A stretch of DNA of 64,000 nucleotides from Ilex aquifolium (GCA_951799425.1 OX637393.1:12940744-13004743); one strand, 5' to 3'. Counted from the stretch's first letter, positions 23,772 through 36,887 are shown. Numbers and translations are program-made. The notes: generated from the sequence alone by a model not told the origin.

Positions 23772-24872
23772 TGTAGGTGGGGAGTTAAAATAGGTTGACA
23801 CACGTATCTATGCCAAGTGTAATCGAAGGGGGTGAGTAGGATAAGTGGATGGGATGAAAGGAACTCGAGCAGCCTGTTAACGAAGGGACAAACCAGTTGG
23901 GTAGAGGGTAGGTGAAAAATGCTCTCACCAGCCAGAAAATCCTCTCCCGCAGTGGGCAAGTAATGTGGGCATTTATAGCACAGTGCCTGGGTAGGTTGGG
24001 CTGCCCAAAGGGCTGCCCGCCGCGACCCCCCATCACCCATGCGAACCCACAACAGCCTCGACTGTGACGATACCAGTGGCTGTTAACGCGAGTCGTGCGT
24101 CCCAACATTAACTAGACAGATGTGATGTTTCCCCAAATGCAACCTAGACGTGGTCCTGAGGAAGGTGCAAAAGCACCCTTCCTTGAGACCTTTATCGAGG
24201 TGCCCAAGAGAGGAAACTCACATAGTTTCGGTCCTTCAGCCACCAATCCACATGTCCTATCATCCCATATGCTGATCCGGGCCAATAACCACAATTACCT
24301 TAAGAGTCTCTCTGGATCCCAGTCAAGTATATCCCAGTGGGCAGTGAGCCATACATTGGGGAGGCCTGCTCGAGCAGACTAAACCTTCAGGACCCTGCCC
24401 CAGGCCGAGGTTGACAATCGTGCTCATACGTCCCTATTGCTCAATTCTCCCTTGAGGGGGGCCATACTCCCCTGTCCCTAGGTGGGGACACCTCTTAGTC
24501 CAGTGGGCCAGTCGAGCAACGACATTCAATAGGTTGAGGATACCATTCCCGCAGCGGGGGAGACGAGTCTCGCCGAGGTTGCCCCCACACTTATGCGATT
24601 CCATTTTTGCCCAACCTTTGTGAAAGGTCCATTTTGCCACTTCCAATGAGATGGAGATGTGTCTCGCCCTGATGCGATATTGTGCTCGAGGGCGTCATGC
24701 CCAGGGGCGTCGTGCCCAGGGTCGTCGTGCCAAAGGGATGCCGCACTTGTCACTGTTGTCTATACCAGTCCAGCTGAACTCTATCGGGCCCCATTTCCAT
24801 GTCAACTGATAATCGTTGCCACTTGTCCTGTTATGGTGAAGACACGTGTCTTGAAGTTTTTCGATTACTACA
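23772..24872 (-). repeat. 5' LTR of the Tat element
   Basis: This 1101-bp partner of 10545-11612 has the same TG..CA ends. It serves as the promoter LTR of the minus-strand element. Confidence 0.92.
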
Positions 24873-25579
24873 TTATGCACCAAGACCTCTTATGGGTACT
24901 TTTTACGTGAGTCGTTAGATCACGATCTAACAGTCTCTAATCAAAGAAACTATTAATAAGACATTTATTCGGTGAGAGATTGGGAAGGGTAATAAGGTTA
25001 TTTTATTCTTTCCGTTAATAGTGTTAGCTGTGCATCTTGGTCCACAAAACACATGGGGGTTATGTGTTTATTTTCAAATGTGTGGAGGGTGATGTGTAGA
25101 ATAGCCTAACCACAAGTGGTTAAAAGAAGTTTTGCCCTTTAATTAAGGAGCTTGTTAGAAATGGATCCTCAATCAAATTTGGGATCCTTTTTAGATTACT
25201 AGATCGTGCAACCCTACACGTGGACTTTTTGATTTATGGTTTTTTTTTTTTAATTTAGATTTTAACTTGAAATAATTAAATAAATATAATAGCAAATACC
25301 TACTTATAAATATAACATTCTGAATATTCCTATTATATAATTTGTGTAATTTGTTATTGACATAACACTACATATTTGTAGAACGAACGTAAAAAAAATA
25401 AATGTAGAACGAACGTTAGTTTTTATTGTTTTATTTTCTCTTAAGTTTTGATGAATTATTTTTTTGTAAACTTTTACCCTTAAGGTTTAGAACTTTTCAC
25501 ATGAAATTACTTATTTAGATTAATTTTATTTGTAACATCATAGTAATGGTACAAATATATTTTATAGTATGCGGGTATA
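24873..25579. other. AT-rich flank, no gene seen
   Basis: Right flank of the Tat element. Only simple AT-rich sequence is visible. Confidence 0.5.
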
Positions 25580-27729
25580 TCTATATTTATACTATTAATA
25601 AAAGACAATTAAGTGAATTTTTTTTGATTGACTATTATGTCCCTATAAAATAAATTAAAGACACCTGTATTCTTTTGTATTTAATTATCCAATATCAATA
25701 TTTCTATATTTATAATTACTTCCTTGTTAACCTTTAGTCTTCCTACTATAATTGATTTGCAGAACAATAAATTCTGTGAATAAGTATTAAGTTGCAGTCA
25801 CTACATCACTTACCAAGTGAAAGATCAAAAGCCAAATAGTGAATACATTATTTATCATGCTTTTCAATGCAGGTGTTAGTTTACTTTTCAAGTGCTCTTT
25901 AATGTCGGTTATGATATTGGAAGTACAGATTTTTAAAATTTTAAAAGTTACTTAGCTACTAACAATTGGTCTACCTAATTTTCATTACATACATAACCAA
26001 TAAAAAGAACTCGAAAAATCCTCTCCCATATAATCCAAAACTTACTTGCACATCACCTTCTCTCGCTCTTTCAACTTCTCGCTCATTTCCTTCTTATGTT
26101 GAAAACTATAGTTTGGGGGGGGGGGGGGGGGGTGAATGATGCAATGAATTGTGTTGTCGTAATAGTTTTCAGATACTGCAGAAGATCATGATAGATTTCA
26201 ATAAGTAGGGTAGGTAGTAATTTTTTTTTATGTGCAATCATTTTTATGAGAATTAGCCTTGACAGATACGCAGGACGCTATCTTTGTTGATGGGATGAAA
26301 ACAAAATCAACGCCGCCAAAGCACTCTTCACCAAATCACCTTCAACGAGTTCTCCTATTTCCTTGCATTTCACCGATTCTCATTATGTGAGATTATCTGA
26401 TTGTTCTTCAAACGATACTTGAACGACTAGGGATACGTTCTCTACAAACACATACAAGCCCTTTTTCAAAACGACATGATCATTTGGTTGTTGTGGACTT
26501 TTTCACCACTTGATTACGAGGTGATACAGAGATAAACCAATTTAGTGAAATGGGAAGATCAATAGAGAAGTGTAACCCGACCGCCAAGGGTTTACTAGAG
26601 AAAATTCAAGTCTAAAGTAGGTTTCCCATTGCTTAAATCACCAAACGGTATGCCCAACATCAAGCTAGCTAAATTTCATGAGGGTTTGTATCACTTTCTA
26701 AAATGCACGAGACACCTAAAAACCAAATTTCATGCTTCAAGTTAAAATAAATTTTGACGTGCTTGTAGACGTCTTCAAATTGTAATACTTATTCTGAAAG
26801 CTTATGTTAATCTAAAGTGTCTTTTATCAATAAGTGGTATAATGATATCAAAGTTTGTTGTTTTCTTGCTTTGGTCCAACTTCATGAACATTTGCAGATG
26901 GGAGGTATTTAACAATTATATATATATTTTACTTATGCTTTAATTTGTGTCCTTGGTGCACAACTGCAGTTTCTCTTTAATGGTAAGCAAACGTCCTCAT
27001 TTGTCTTTTGTAAAGTATAAATATTAATAGAAGACATAATAAAGAAGTTCAATAACATAATATTCCCCTAGTATTTAAACTGTAGCATGACAAAGGCTTT
27101 TGTGTGTAAGACTATAACTTACTATGCTAGGTAAAGGTTTCTGACTTCCTACAATTGTTGAGAACTGAGATATTACCTTATGTTACATATAGATATATTT
27201 TTTCTAAGGACCAACAAATTCCACTTGTGGCGTGATGCAACCAATACCTAGAAGGTTCTCATAATAAAAATTTACAACAATAAATCCATGAAACTTCCAT
27301 TCTTGAATACCAAATTTAGCATTCTGGTGAGTTCTCTATTCAATAGAAGTTCAAAGCATGAGTTTTTTTATGATAAATTTTAATATATGCCTCTCTATGT
27401 TTATTGTTCAAATATTTAATTTTATTATATCTGATATCAATTTAAGAGTGCTTCTTTGTTTAGTTGATTAAAGTTCATTTGATGTTTGAATTTATTATTC
27501 TTATTGATTGAAGTTTGCATTGTAAATTCGTTAATGTAACTTCATAATTACTCTCTCACTTAATGGATGCAGACAGATTCAAATATACACACGCGTGTAC
27601 CAACATATCTTGTTTATAATGCTTCATATCATAGTTGTGGACAGTTGAAAGATGACAAATAATTTCTGATTTATTCACAAAAATTATGTTAAAACGGTTG
27701 GCATGCAATGCACGCGTGCACCAAATAGT
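25580..27729. mobile_element. Helitron-like non-autonomous element (candidate)
   Basis: The left edge TCTATATTTATACTATTAAT resembles plant Helitron 5' ends. Near the right edge is the 12-bp palindrome TGCACGCGTGCA (27709-27720), about ten bases before a CCAAATAGT end, like a Helitron 3' hairpin. A related ACACACGCGTGTACCAA lies at 27583-27599. The canonical CTRR end is absent (ATAGT), there is no Rep/helicase, and boundaries are uncertain. Confidence 0.3.
26115..26132. repeat. G18 homopolymer
   Basis: Eighteen consecutive G on the plus strand in an AT-rich context. Confidence 0.9.
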
Positions 27730-29765
27730 ATAATTAAAAAGTATCGCAAGCACTTATTAAATTATGAAAAATACGGAAGCGAACTATTTTAAGTTATGGT
27801 GGTTATCTAATTATAAATAATTGATTGAGCCAATTTAAAAAGTTAAGTTGTGATAAGTAATTTAATGTGAGGTTGAACATATTTGTAGCATTGCTAATTG
27901 ATACAAATAAAATGGTTTCTAGACTCTAGTGCATTTATGCAATTTCATTTGAAAATTTAGAAATTTGTCATCAATTAATGAAAATAGATAGACATCAATA
28001 AAAGTAAATTTAATTATTTTAACAATTAATTTTTGCCTTTTAAAAGAAAGAATATGAAAGGCTTGGATATGTGTAATATTAATGAAGTTTTATTAATATG
28101 AATTCCATATTAATAATGTTTGTATTATTTTTATTGTGAGTGTAAAGTTATCAAATTAAAAGTTTAACATCAATCAAGTCTTATTAATATGAGTTCTATA
28201 TTAAATGAGGCTAGTAGTACTGTGTTTATATATTGTTTTAGGGTTAAAGTAGTCAATTAAAAGTTTTTCTTGATAGTATACTTTTATTAGTAGTATAAAT
28301 ATAAGAAATAGATAGCTATAGATATCAGTAATGCTATGCTTTCCAAATTGCATCTCAAAAAATTCATTCAAAATGAGTTGACACTTTCACATACCACACA
28401 TTTTATGAAAATGCTGATTTAGGGGCCCACAACGTGTAGTGTGTGCAAGTGCCAACTAATTTGGGATGAATTTTTTGGGATACATATTACTGGTCTTTTT
28501 ATAACAGGTTTTTTTTTTTAAAAAAAAAAAAATCTCTACGTTTAGACTCTCTCTCTCTCTCTCAATTTGTTTTGAACTCACGTGCCAATCTTTCTCTCTT
28601 TCACCCCCAAAGTTCACACAGCCTTTGTTTGAAATTACAAAGCAGCTTGGTAAACACTCGATAACCTTTACTCGAGTTTGCTTTTGGATTTTAGAGTGTG
28701 TATACTCCCTTACGTTTTGCATTTATTTGTAAACAATACATACAGTGATGAAGACAACTATTGAGATTTTGCGATTAAGAGTTCCCTTGAAAAATAGCAA
28801 AAATATATATATATATTTTTTTAATATTTTGATCCTTGTGGAATCAATAGGTTTACTTTTGGCGGTATCAAGTTTTGTCATTAATTTCCATAAATATATT
28901 TGCATATTACATGAATACAACAAATACATATTGCACTTATTATGTTTGCATTTTTTTTATCTCTGTGGTACTTAGGTACCCAGAATACGGGAAAATATTC
29001 ATTGCAACGGTGACATCATGTCATCACCGCCACATGGTGTCACCATCCAATTAGAAGATAACAAATAAGTAAAATGGATCCCGTTAATCTTATGTGTTAT
29101 TGATTGAATGTGATGGTTACTAGTAATTATGAAAATAGTGGGATTTACTTTACCTATTTCTAATCTTCTAATTAGTGTTTGAACTTGCCGCATGATATTC
29201 GCAATAAAGTTGTTAAGGTAATATCTACTCATTGCATTCCTAATTATATATGCATATCATAATCTTTCGGCCACTTTCTTTTTACACCTCAATGGCACTG
29301 ACAAGGCAAATTTTTTTTTTTTTCAACTATCTAAGGTATCTGAACTAATTTCATGGATTTACATATTAGTCAGAGATGCACTTCTAAAGATATCTTATAT
29401 GTATGTCTTACTCAGGATCTCTATCTCTCTTTTATTTTTTTAACATGCCCCTTGGAATGTGGTTAAATTCAGTTGCGGAACCACCATGCCCATCCTCAAA
29501 TTTTTTTTCTTAACATTATATATGTATTTTTTAAATATTTTTTGAACATATTTAATTGGGCCCACTCTATTATTTTCTTGTGATATTCATTAGAATAGAC
29601 TCATAACTAAATAACTACGAACTTTCAGACACGTTCGAATTAGTGTTCTTACTCAAAAAAATATTTAAGACTAAAAAAACACATAGTATATCGATTAACT
29701 TACATACTTGTGCCTTTGATATTAATTTTATTGATTTTAATTTTTATTGTAGGAAAAATAATTTT
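27730..29765. other. AT-rich stretch, no gene recognised
   Basis: Holds a (CT)n tract at about 28545-28563, a TTAATATGAATTCCATATTAA-like palindrome near 28095 that partly recurs near 28180, and poly-T runs. No reading frame shows a family motif. Confidence 0.5.
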
Positions 29766-30769
29766 TGACGAGTTCGAAATTGACTGGGCCGAGCCCAATT
29801 TAAATGAACCAAGAAAGTTCGAAGGAAGTTCCAAATCAAGGCTGGGTCAACCCATCTAGAAGGATGCCAAAGCACCAAATGAAGCAAGAGGCCAGCACCA
29901 GGACCAAGGGGGTGCCGCCCAAGGCCCCTAGGAGGGCGCCGCCCAGGTCCCCAAATGGGTGTCGCCCATATGGTCCCTTAGGGCGCCGCCCATAGGCAGC
30001 CCCTTGAGCCCTCCTTCGTCCTCCTCCGTTGTCTTCCCTTCAGTCCACCTCAGTGCCATGGGAATGACTCTGATGCAAGTCCAAACGAACGTGGCCCACT
30101 CCAACTCAAGTCAAGACAGGTCAAGACCAGTCCAAGATCTTCCTCCGACTGAATAGGAGCACGAGGGAGAGAATACCGGGATGAAGATTAAGAAGATCAA
30201 GTCCTACCAAAATAGAACTTTCCAAAATGGTAGAGTCCTACCATAACTGTATTTACTAAATTATAGTGACCGCCTCACCGCCTCTCCCAACCTATATAAA
30301 TGTAAGTCCTCTCCATATGAGAGAGACAGCTAAGAACCTCGACACGCCTTGAAACCCCTACACTTACCCTCATACACACTGCTCTTTCTCTAGAAGCACT
30401 GTAAATCCGATATACACCGTCCGGTGACATGTTCATCACCTCCTTGAGACCTCTACACCTTGAGCTCTCTACACACACTACACCTCTCTCCACCGAGAGC
30501 TTTGTCTCTCTACACTAAGTCTCTCTCCCTCAATGCACTGTAACTCTCCGGAGTACCATTATTCATCAATAAAGAACACCAGGCCACCGCTGCCGTTCCC
30601 GAGAGTGGACGTAGGTCAACCGGACCGAACCACTATAAATCTCTGTGTTGATCTATTATTTACTGCTTTGCCATTGATTGTCATTGATTGCCTATTAATT
30701 GCTTATTAATCATACCCGTACATATTCTTGACTGTTGATCTTGCACGAAGACCAATTTGTGCATCATCA
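29766..30769 (+). mobile_element. solo LTR with perfect 5-bp target duplication
   Basis: The 1004-bp sequence begins TGACGAGTTCG and ends GTGCATCATCA, flanked by ATTTT at 29761-29765 and 30770-30774. Inside are a TATA-like CCTATATAAATG at 30290-30301, an AATAAAG signal near 30570 and AGTGGACGTAGGTCAACC near 30605, a leader/R-region motif widespread in plant LTRs. No partner LTR or internal region is adjacent, so it is a solo LTR left by recombination. The GC-rich GGCGCCGCCC repeats at 29908-29998 are U3 sequence and do not code. Confidence 0.88.
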
Positions 30770-30774
30770 ATTTT

Positions 30775-31515
30775 AACTGTAGGAAATATAAGAACTTGAT
30801 TAAGAACCGAATCAGTGAGAAGAGGATGACATATAGTACGACAGTATATATAACAAGTGACATTTTCTATGGTATTTTATAACAAAATCATCATGCAACA
30901 TTTTCAAATGATAAAAATGCATTGGGGTCAATTAAAAATGACTATAATTAACTCAGTTTTTGTAAAATAATAAAATTAATTTTATTTATTTATTTTGTTT
31001 GTATGCACCATGCAAATTAATTTTTGGTCCTATTATATTGAATGATTTTATTTTGTGCCAACGATAATTCTAATAAATATAAATGTACGATTTTACTTGG
31101 CCAAAAGAAAAAAAAATCTAAAGCTTATTATAGTGTCCAACCAGGATTACTTTTTTGGCTCCGCCCCTGGTTAAATTGTTTTTTCTATTCAAAAAATGGG
31201 TTATCTAAATTTCTTTTTTCAGATTTTTTGCATCAATTTTCTATAGTTTTGGTATTTATGAGTCACGTGAAACAAATTGGACATACTTCCGTCCCCTCAA
31301 TGAAACACAAGCTAAATCATATCACATCTATTCTACAAAACAAAAGAGTAAAGAAATTCTCGCAGAACCCTTGAGAATAAATGTTAAAAAAAAAAAAAAA
31401 GAACAGAAGAGAAAGATTCCTAAATTAAGTGTTCAACCATAAAATTGTAAGAATACCATGATGGAGTTATGCCTGAAAATCAAACAAAAATAGTTTCATG
31501 GACTCTTGTAGAAAT
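30775..31515. other. no gene recognised
   Basis: AT-rich DNA between the solo LTR and the duplicated segment. A 110-codon plus-strand frame at 31042 is low complexity and not called. Confidence 0.5.
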
Positions 31516-32418
31516 ATATAGTCAATATAATTGGGGAAAAAAGTAAGTAAAAACCGAAAAAAGAAGAAGAAGAAGAAAGCAAATACCTCAAGAAACAAAT
31601 TGGACTGCTTCCTTTCACTCAGTTGGACACGAGCTGACACATTGAATCGATTTTGTGATTTTTTTTTAGGTTGATTGTCAATCTATGAAGCATGGACACT
31701 CTCGAGAAGGTGACGTATCTGTGTCGGACACCGACACTTTTCAGACACGTGTTCAATCATTTTTTATTCGTGTCCATAATTAAATGATAAGTTTTTAATT
31801 TTAGACATGTGTCAAACATTTCTTTGGTGAAGTGTTCGACACTTATTTGGTGACATTTCCGACACTTCTTTAGAACGTGTCTACTACTAAACAATGCACA
31901 TGTGTTGAAATGTGATTAATAAAACTTAAAAAATTGAGAATATATAATTACTAACACTAGACATGTTAAAATTGTACTCCAAATATAATAATAAAAATAA
32001 AAGATGAATAAAAGTTATAAAAAAAAAGAATTGAAAAAATGAGAGCAATTATTTAAATTATATTTTAGGTACATATTGTCTACAAAAAAAAATTTGATTA
32101 TTATTAACTATACTGAGGATGCTTTTGTCTAAATATTCACACAGATGACTAGACATTAGGTTTACTTATCATAAAATACTGAATTTTTTTATGAATTGTA
32201 TATCATTATCACTATATTTACAATAAATTATATAATATTACATATAAAATATAATTTTTTTAGAGCTTGTCCCCAATATATTCATGTCGTACTTTTTAAA
32301 GAAATGTCGTATCGACGTGTCTGTATCGTGTCGTATTCGTGTCCCATTTCCGTGTCCATGCTTCTTAGTTATTAATAATAAATCACCGTGGGGTTACCAA
32401 GAGCCGCATTCCCTGGAA
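31516..32418. repeat. dispersed duplicated segment, copy A
   Basis: From ATATAGTCAATATAATTGGG to CCGCATTCCCTGGAA this matches 45113-46072 at high identity, so the two loci share a recent segmental copy. Within it, 31687-32364 is a MITE-like unit. Confidence 0.88.
31687..32364. mobile_element. MITE-like element with GAAGCATGGACAC inverted ends, copy A
   Basis: GAAGCATGGACAC at the left and GTGTCCATGCTTC at the right form a perfect 13-bp inverted repeat. Subterminal GTGTCGGACACCGACAC and CGTGTCGTATTCGTGTCC words are typical of a large class of plant non-autonomous elements built of GGACAC repeats. I could not find a convincing target duplication. Confidence 0.6.
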
Positions 32419-33294
32419 GTTTATTAGCAAGATGTAACATGATAAAATACCTGGGATTCATATTTTAAACTTCTTTTTGTTATGCTCTATCTTTTTTTTT
32501 TTGGTTTGTTTGTTATGCTCTATCTGATTACAGACAAGAGCAAGTGCTGGCAGGCAGGCACACTCTAATTGATTCCTGGTCTTCCAAAGCTCATATACAG
32601 GCACCTACGCCGTCTTCCTGGCAAGAATTCCTTTAAAATTTGGAACTTCTAGTACTTCCTCGACTAATTTAAGGCAGATCAACCTTAAGAAGATCATTGC
32701 AAAAAAAAAAAGTAAAATAAAGTAAGAGAGAGACAAGAGCAAGTGCAGTCAGTTTACAAACTGATTCTTCAACCTCCAATGCCGCCGTTCTCCTCTGCAG
32801 ATGTTGATTCCACTTTCCAATATCCTATGTAAATTTGTAGATACCTTTTTATTAAACAAGTTTAACAAGTACAGTTCAGGGGCTATAAACCTAATAACAA
32901 CAAATGATGCTTAGCAAGTAATAGTAAAGCATGTGAAAATAATACATATGTGTCGAACAATGATTAATCAGCCGTTTTCAAGCGACCGGTGTTGAGGAAG
33001 TTGCGTCATCTCCATATCAGCAAGTACTAGCATGATCTGTACAGTAGTGGGGTTTGTCCATTAGGTCTTAATTTTTAACCATCAAACTACCAATGAAGCT
33101 TGGTGTGTTCAAAATGGAGTGATGACCACTATCTTCCATGGTGATATGGGAATCAAACTTAAAGTTCTTTATGAGTTGCATGAACTTAGTGTACTTCTTT
33201 TTCTTGTTTCATGGCAAAGTATTTTGCAACTAATATTCTTTAATATGTCATCGATCCCAATGTTAAAGTTCCTTGAATTACTTGTTTATCCTTT
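32419..33294. other. no gene recognised
   Basis: Mixed-composition DNA with poly-A at 32700. An 83-codon frame at 33119 has no motif. Confidence 0.45.
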
Positions 33295-34000
33295 GGAAAA
33301 ATTACCAATAAGTATTGTTTTTCCTCACAAAAATCCATTAAGTATTATCATTTTTATTTTATATCAATAAAGTCCTAATTTTGATATTTTATATCAATGG
33401 AGTCGTAATTCTATTGTATTATAATTTTACCCTTTAGTTACCAAAACTCTTCTATTTTTTACTGGTATCACAACACTGACGACACAGGGAAGGCTTTTCA
33501 ATTATTATTTATTCTCTCGCTCAACTATGGTAAAGGCACAATGGAGGCTTTTTAATTGTCATTTGTTCCATTGCTCAACTACGGTAACAAGTTTGCTTCC
33601 AACCACAACTCCTAATTTTTATTGAGACATTGTCTTTGTGGTTTGGGGTTATTGTATAAATTTAGATTGGATTTAACATAATTAGTTCTCTTAGTAGAGC
33701 TTTTTTGCCCTTTTATTCTCACTTTTCCTTCGTTGGAAAATTGCTACAGCTAAGGATAAATATTAATACAAGAAGTCGGGGTATTTATGAATAAATAAAG
33801 ACTATTGTTAGAGCCCTCAATACCTTAAGTGTCTATATTTTTCAAGATAATGATAACATTTGAATAAAATATAGTATTGATGAAGTTTAGGACTTCATTG
33901 ACATAAAATATCAAAAATAAGACTTTATTGATATAAAAAAAAAATAATAGGACTTAATAGATTTTTGTGGGGAAAAGTGATACTTATTGGTAATTTTTCC
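33295..34000. mobile_element. long-TIR non-autonomous DNA element
   Basis: The left end GGAAAAATTACCAATAAGTA is mirrored at the right end (TACTTATTGGTAATTTTTCC). The inverted similarity continues inward for about 120 bp (AAAATCCATTAAGT, GACTTTATTGATAT words). The core has no coding capacity. Flanks TATCCTTT and TATATAAT show no clear duplication, so the superfamily is open. Confidence 0.72.
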
Positions 34001-35881
34001 TATATAATTTGAGCTCCTACCATGTTAAAGGGAGCCCTTGTAATTTTTATTGGTGGAAATAGTACAAGACAGTTATCTAAATATTAAAATATGTTTATTT
34101 AAAACATTTTTTTTTTTAAAACCAGAGTTATGTTTAAGCAAAAAAATTTAGCAAGACAACTATTGTTACAATTAGATTCGGAGAGTGAGCTATTCTTTCT
34201 CCTTCTGTCTTATGGTCTTGTGAGTTTGAAAAAAAAAATTAAGCAAAAATTTAATCTAGATAAAACATGACCTCAAATTTAACTTAATGAATATAAATTT
34301 TACTATAATACAACTTGTACTTACTTTAAGGACCTAATTCGAAGAACTAATACAACTTGGTCGTTCAATTAATAGAGAATTTTATTCCATGCAAGCACCT
34401 ACCGCTCATCCAATAGTCAAAATACATTAAGTTCTTAAATTAGATTCCAAAGTTACGTCTAATAATAATGCCAAAAACTTTATTTGGAGGCCCAAATTTT
34501 TCTTCCTATTTTGTGGTTTTGTTTTTTGCGGCGGGGGTGAGTGGAAGCTAGGCAAGGCCTTAATGGCCTATGCCTTTGGGTCATCACTGCTTATATTAGA
34601 CCTTAAACCTATTTGATATGTCATTGAAAGAAGGAGAAATCACACAGCAAAAAGTAGACAATTAACAGCAGCTACTGTTGCAAAACTGATTGCTAATTTC
34701 CCCCGGGCGTTGGGGGGGGGGGGGGGGGGGGTTCTCTTTCATATCTGAAAACTGATTATGAATAGTCAGACAACTAACCAATGTTGGGGTAAACTGTTTA
34801 GTTTGGATTGAACCAAATCTAAGCGTTGATTGGTGAAGTGCCTTGTAGTAAGAGTAGTCATCAACTCTGTAGACCATCTGCATGGGGGTGGCGAAAGGAG
34901 GCCCCAGTTGTGTAGCTAGCTCATAATACATTGGCGATCTTAAAAGGTGTCATTTTCGCAGCTGCCACACACTTTGTCTCACCCTAAATGGTATAGCTGA
35001 CTTAGTTATGCTATGCCTCGACTTGAGTCTCATGTTCAATTTCACCCGTAATCCAAGAAGTTGGCTTTGCCAACTTACAACATTAGGGCCATCTCCTTCA
35101 TTTTCTGTTGATTCTAACCTGGTTGCTTTTTTGGCAACCTATTTTTGACACACTCTTGACCCGGCCAGCCTACTATGATAGTGGGGATTCTCCCATTTTT
35201 CCTAATCAAAGATTTTGTTGGATTCAGGATTTACTTCACGAGGACTAAGATGTGCCTAAATGAAATTATCACGAACTCAACTTTTTTGTATCACTAGGAA
35301 TGTTTATCTCCCCTTCACCAACTAGTATTATCTGGGTGCATTTTCGTGACTCTTAGTGTGGGCTGAAAATACCACTTGTATCATACTATATCTCGTTGGA
35401 TTAATATGATTGTTCAACCACGTGTGCATTCCAATGAAAATGTTTTGTAATTACTTTATTTAGAGTGTTTCGAAATTGAAGAAATGGACAGGATATACAG
35501 ATACCTAAGAGCAAAACCACCTAAACTTTATTGTTCAACATCTTTAAGTGGCCATTAGAATGTATTGTTAAAAGATCATCAATTCCTAATGGAACATAAA
35601 TTGCAATTGCCTAAAAACAAAGGTTTTTCTTTTCTAAAGAAACATTGAGGAAGGATAGATGAATAGAACCTTTCAACGGTATAGTGCCACTTGCCTCCGA
35701 ATGGAATTGATTCCAAAGAGATAAATCACAATTTATTCCTTCGATAGTTGCAAATATCTAATTTGATGCATTTAGATACTTTTTCATACCTATTTCTTGT
35801 ACTAAGTAGTAGTCAAAAGTTTGAATCCATTTTCCATTGTGGAAGATCAAATTTTTCTTTGAAGAGTTCACCATGACATAT
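34001..35881. other. no gene recognised
   Basis: AT-rich sequence including a G20 homopolymer (34712-34731). Nothing with family motifs is visible on either strand. Confidence 0.45.
34712..34731. repeat. G20 homopolymer
   Basis: Twenty G in a row on the plus strand, directly after CCCCCGGGCGTT. Confidence 0.9.
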
Positions 35882-36289
35882 CTAATTCACATAATATTGT
35901 ACAGTAGTTTTGAGTTTCTTGGGTTGTGTTGTAATACTAACCACAAGAAAGTGGGAGCATTCTCTATGATATGGGCATCTTTCACTGGATGGTAAATTAA
36001 TATAGAAAGTGAACAGTAAGTTGGTGACAAAATAAGGAGATATTTCTACATGAAAACATGAATTGAAAAAATTACAGACAAATTCTTGGATCACTAGGTA
36101 AGAGAGAGGATTAAACTTAAAAACGAAATGGTTCCGCCTACTCACAATTAAGAGGATGCCACCTCCTACTAAAATCACGATTTTTAGAACCATTCTATTC
36201 CCTATGGAAGAAGAAAATTTAGGGTGAAAAAAAAATCGGATCCAAAAAAGAATCAAATGGAAAGAATCAATAGATCCTTTCAAGAGCAA
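35882..36289 (-). other. unidentified 135-codon open frame
   Basis: The open frame is hydrophobic and rich in Phe, Leu and Ile (FWIRFFFHPKF; VILVGGGILLIVS as a possible membrane segment) with a Cys/His-containing tail (RCPYHRECSHF). I do not recognise it. It could be a chance frame in AT-rich DNA or a fragment of an organelle-like or transposon gene. No TATA box or partner gene supports it. Confidence 0.2.
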
Positions 36290-36503
36290 TTTATCGTTTT
36301 TCAGAGTAGTATGTTGTACTGCTTTCTTTAAGTGTGCATGTTTTACCTTTTTACCATGACAAATCTTGATGAGATAACTTCAATAAGAGGAACAAAGAAA
36401 AGGTTAAGAGTCCCTCTTGACCTAACCCTAGACACTCTTATTGTATTCCAAATCGTGTCCCAATTCAAGCCAAGAGATAGAAAATCGACTAAGAGTGTAA
36501 TCA

Positions 36504-36592
36504 CACGTGCACTTGCACGTGCCAACCACTTCTTTCATTTTTCTTGGTTCACTTTATTCCACGTGTTCCCCATTTCATGAAACCAAAACGTG
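36504..36592 (+). promoter_or_regulatory. G-box / ACGTG cluster upstream of the aspartic protease gene
   Basis: CACGTG occurs at 36504-36509, 36516-36521 and 36560-36565, and ACGTGG at 36588-36593, within 90 bp and about 290-375 bp upstream of the TATA box. These are the core sites for plant bZIP (ABF/ABI5) and bHLH (PIF/MYC) factors. Regulation by ABA, light or jasmonate is inference. Confidence 0.6.
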
Positions 36593-36877
36593 GGTTCCTC
36601 TTCATTTTGCTTCAACCTACTTTTAGGTTTTACTGCAATATGCATAAAATAAAGCATGCGCAATCCTATTTCTCAATTTATTGGAACCTACTTAATCTAT
36701 CCATTTAGGACCCGCCGCTTGGTAAATTTTCTGCACTAGGTAAAATTCAAAAAAAAAAAAAAAAAAGGTACCCGGAGGTATCTCATCTTTGTCATCCGTG
36801 GCCTCTACCAAACTTAAGTAACCCCAATTTTCACTCATACCCATTTCTAGAATCACCCTTTGATGATCAAATTTCAT

Positions 36878-36887
36878 CTATAAATAG
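36878..36887 (+). promoter_or_regulatory. TATA box of the aspartic protease gene
   Basis: CTATAAATAG lies about 55 bp upstream of the start codon at 36939, leaving a leader of about 25-30 nt. Confidence 0.75.

Larger units (their letters stand above)
10545..24872 (-). mobile_element. Ty3/gypsy retrotransposon, Tat lineage, full length but degenerate
   Basis: The 14.3-kb element has LTRs at 10545-11612 and 23772-24872, both TG..CA bounded, with a primer-binding site next to the right LTR and a purine tract next to the left one, so it reads right to left. Domain order is gag, protease, RT, RNase H of the NNEAEYEAL type, integrase, then a 5-kb region before the 3' LTR. The second RNase H type and the long region after integrase are Tat-lineage traits. 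Flanks are CTATG on the left and TTATG on the right, a target duplication with one mismatch. gag and protease share one frame, RT uses another, RNase H and integrase a third, with several stops, so it is not autonomous now. Confidence 0.92.

Noticed and set aside
31687-32364. Target-site duplication for the GAAGCATGGACAC MITE
   Set aside because: Flanks CAATCTAT and TTAGTTAT do not match over 8-10 bp in either copy, so the superfamily is left open.
35882-36289. Hydrophobic frame considered as an inserted plastid or mitochondrial gene fragment
   Set aside because: I could not match it to any organelle protein I know; kept only as an unidentified open frame.
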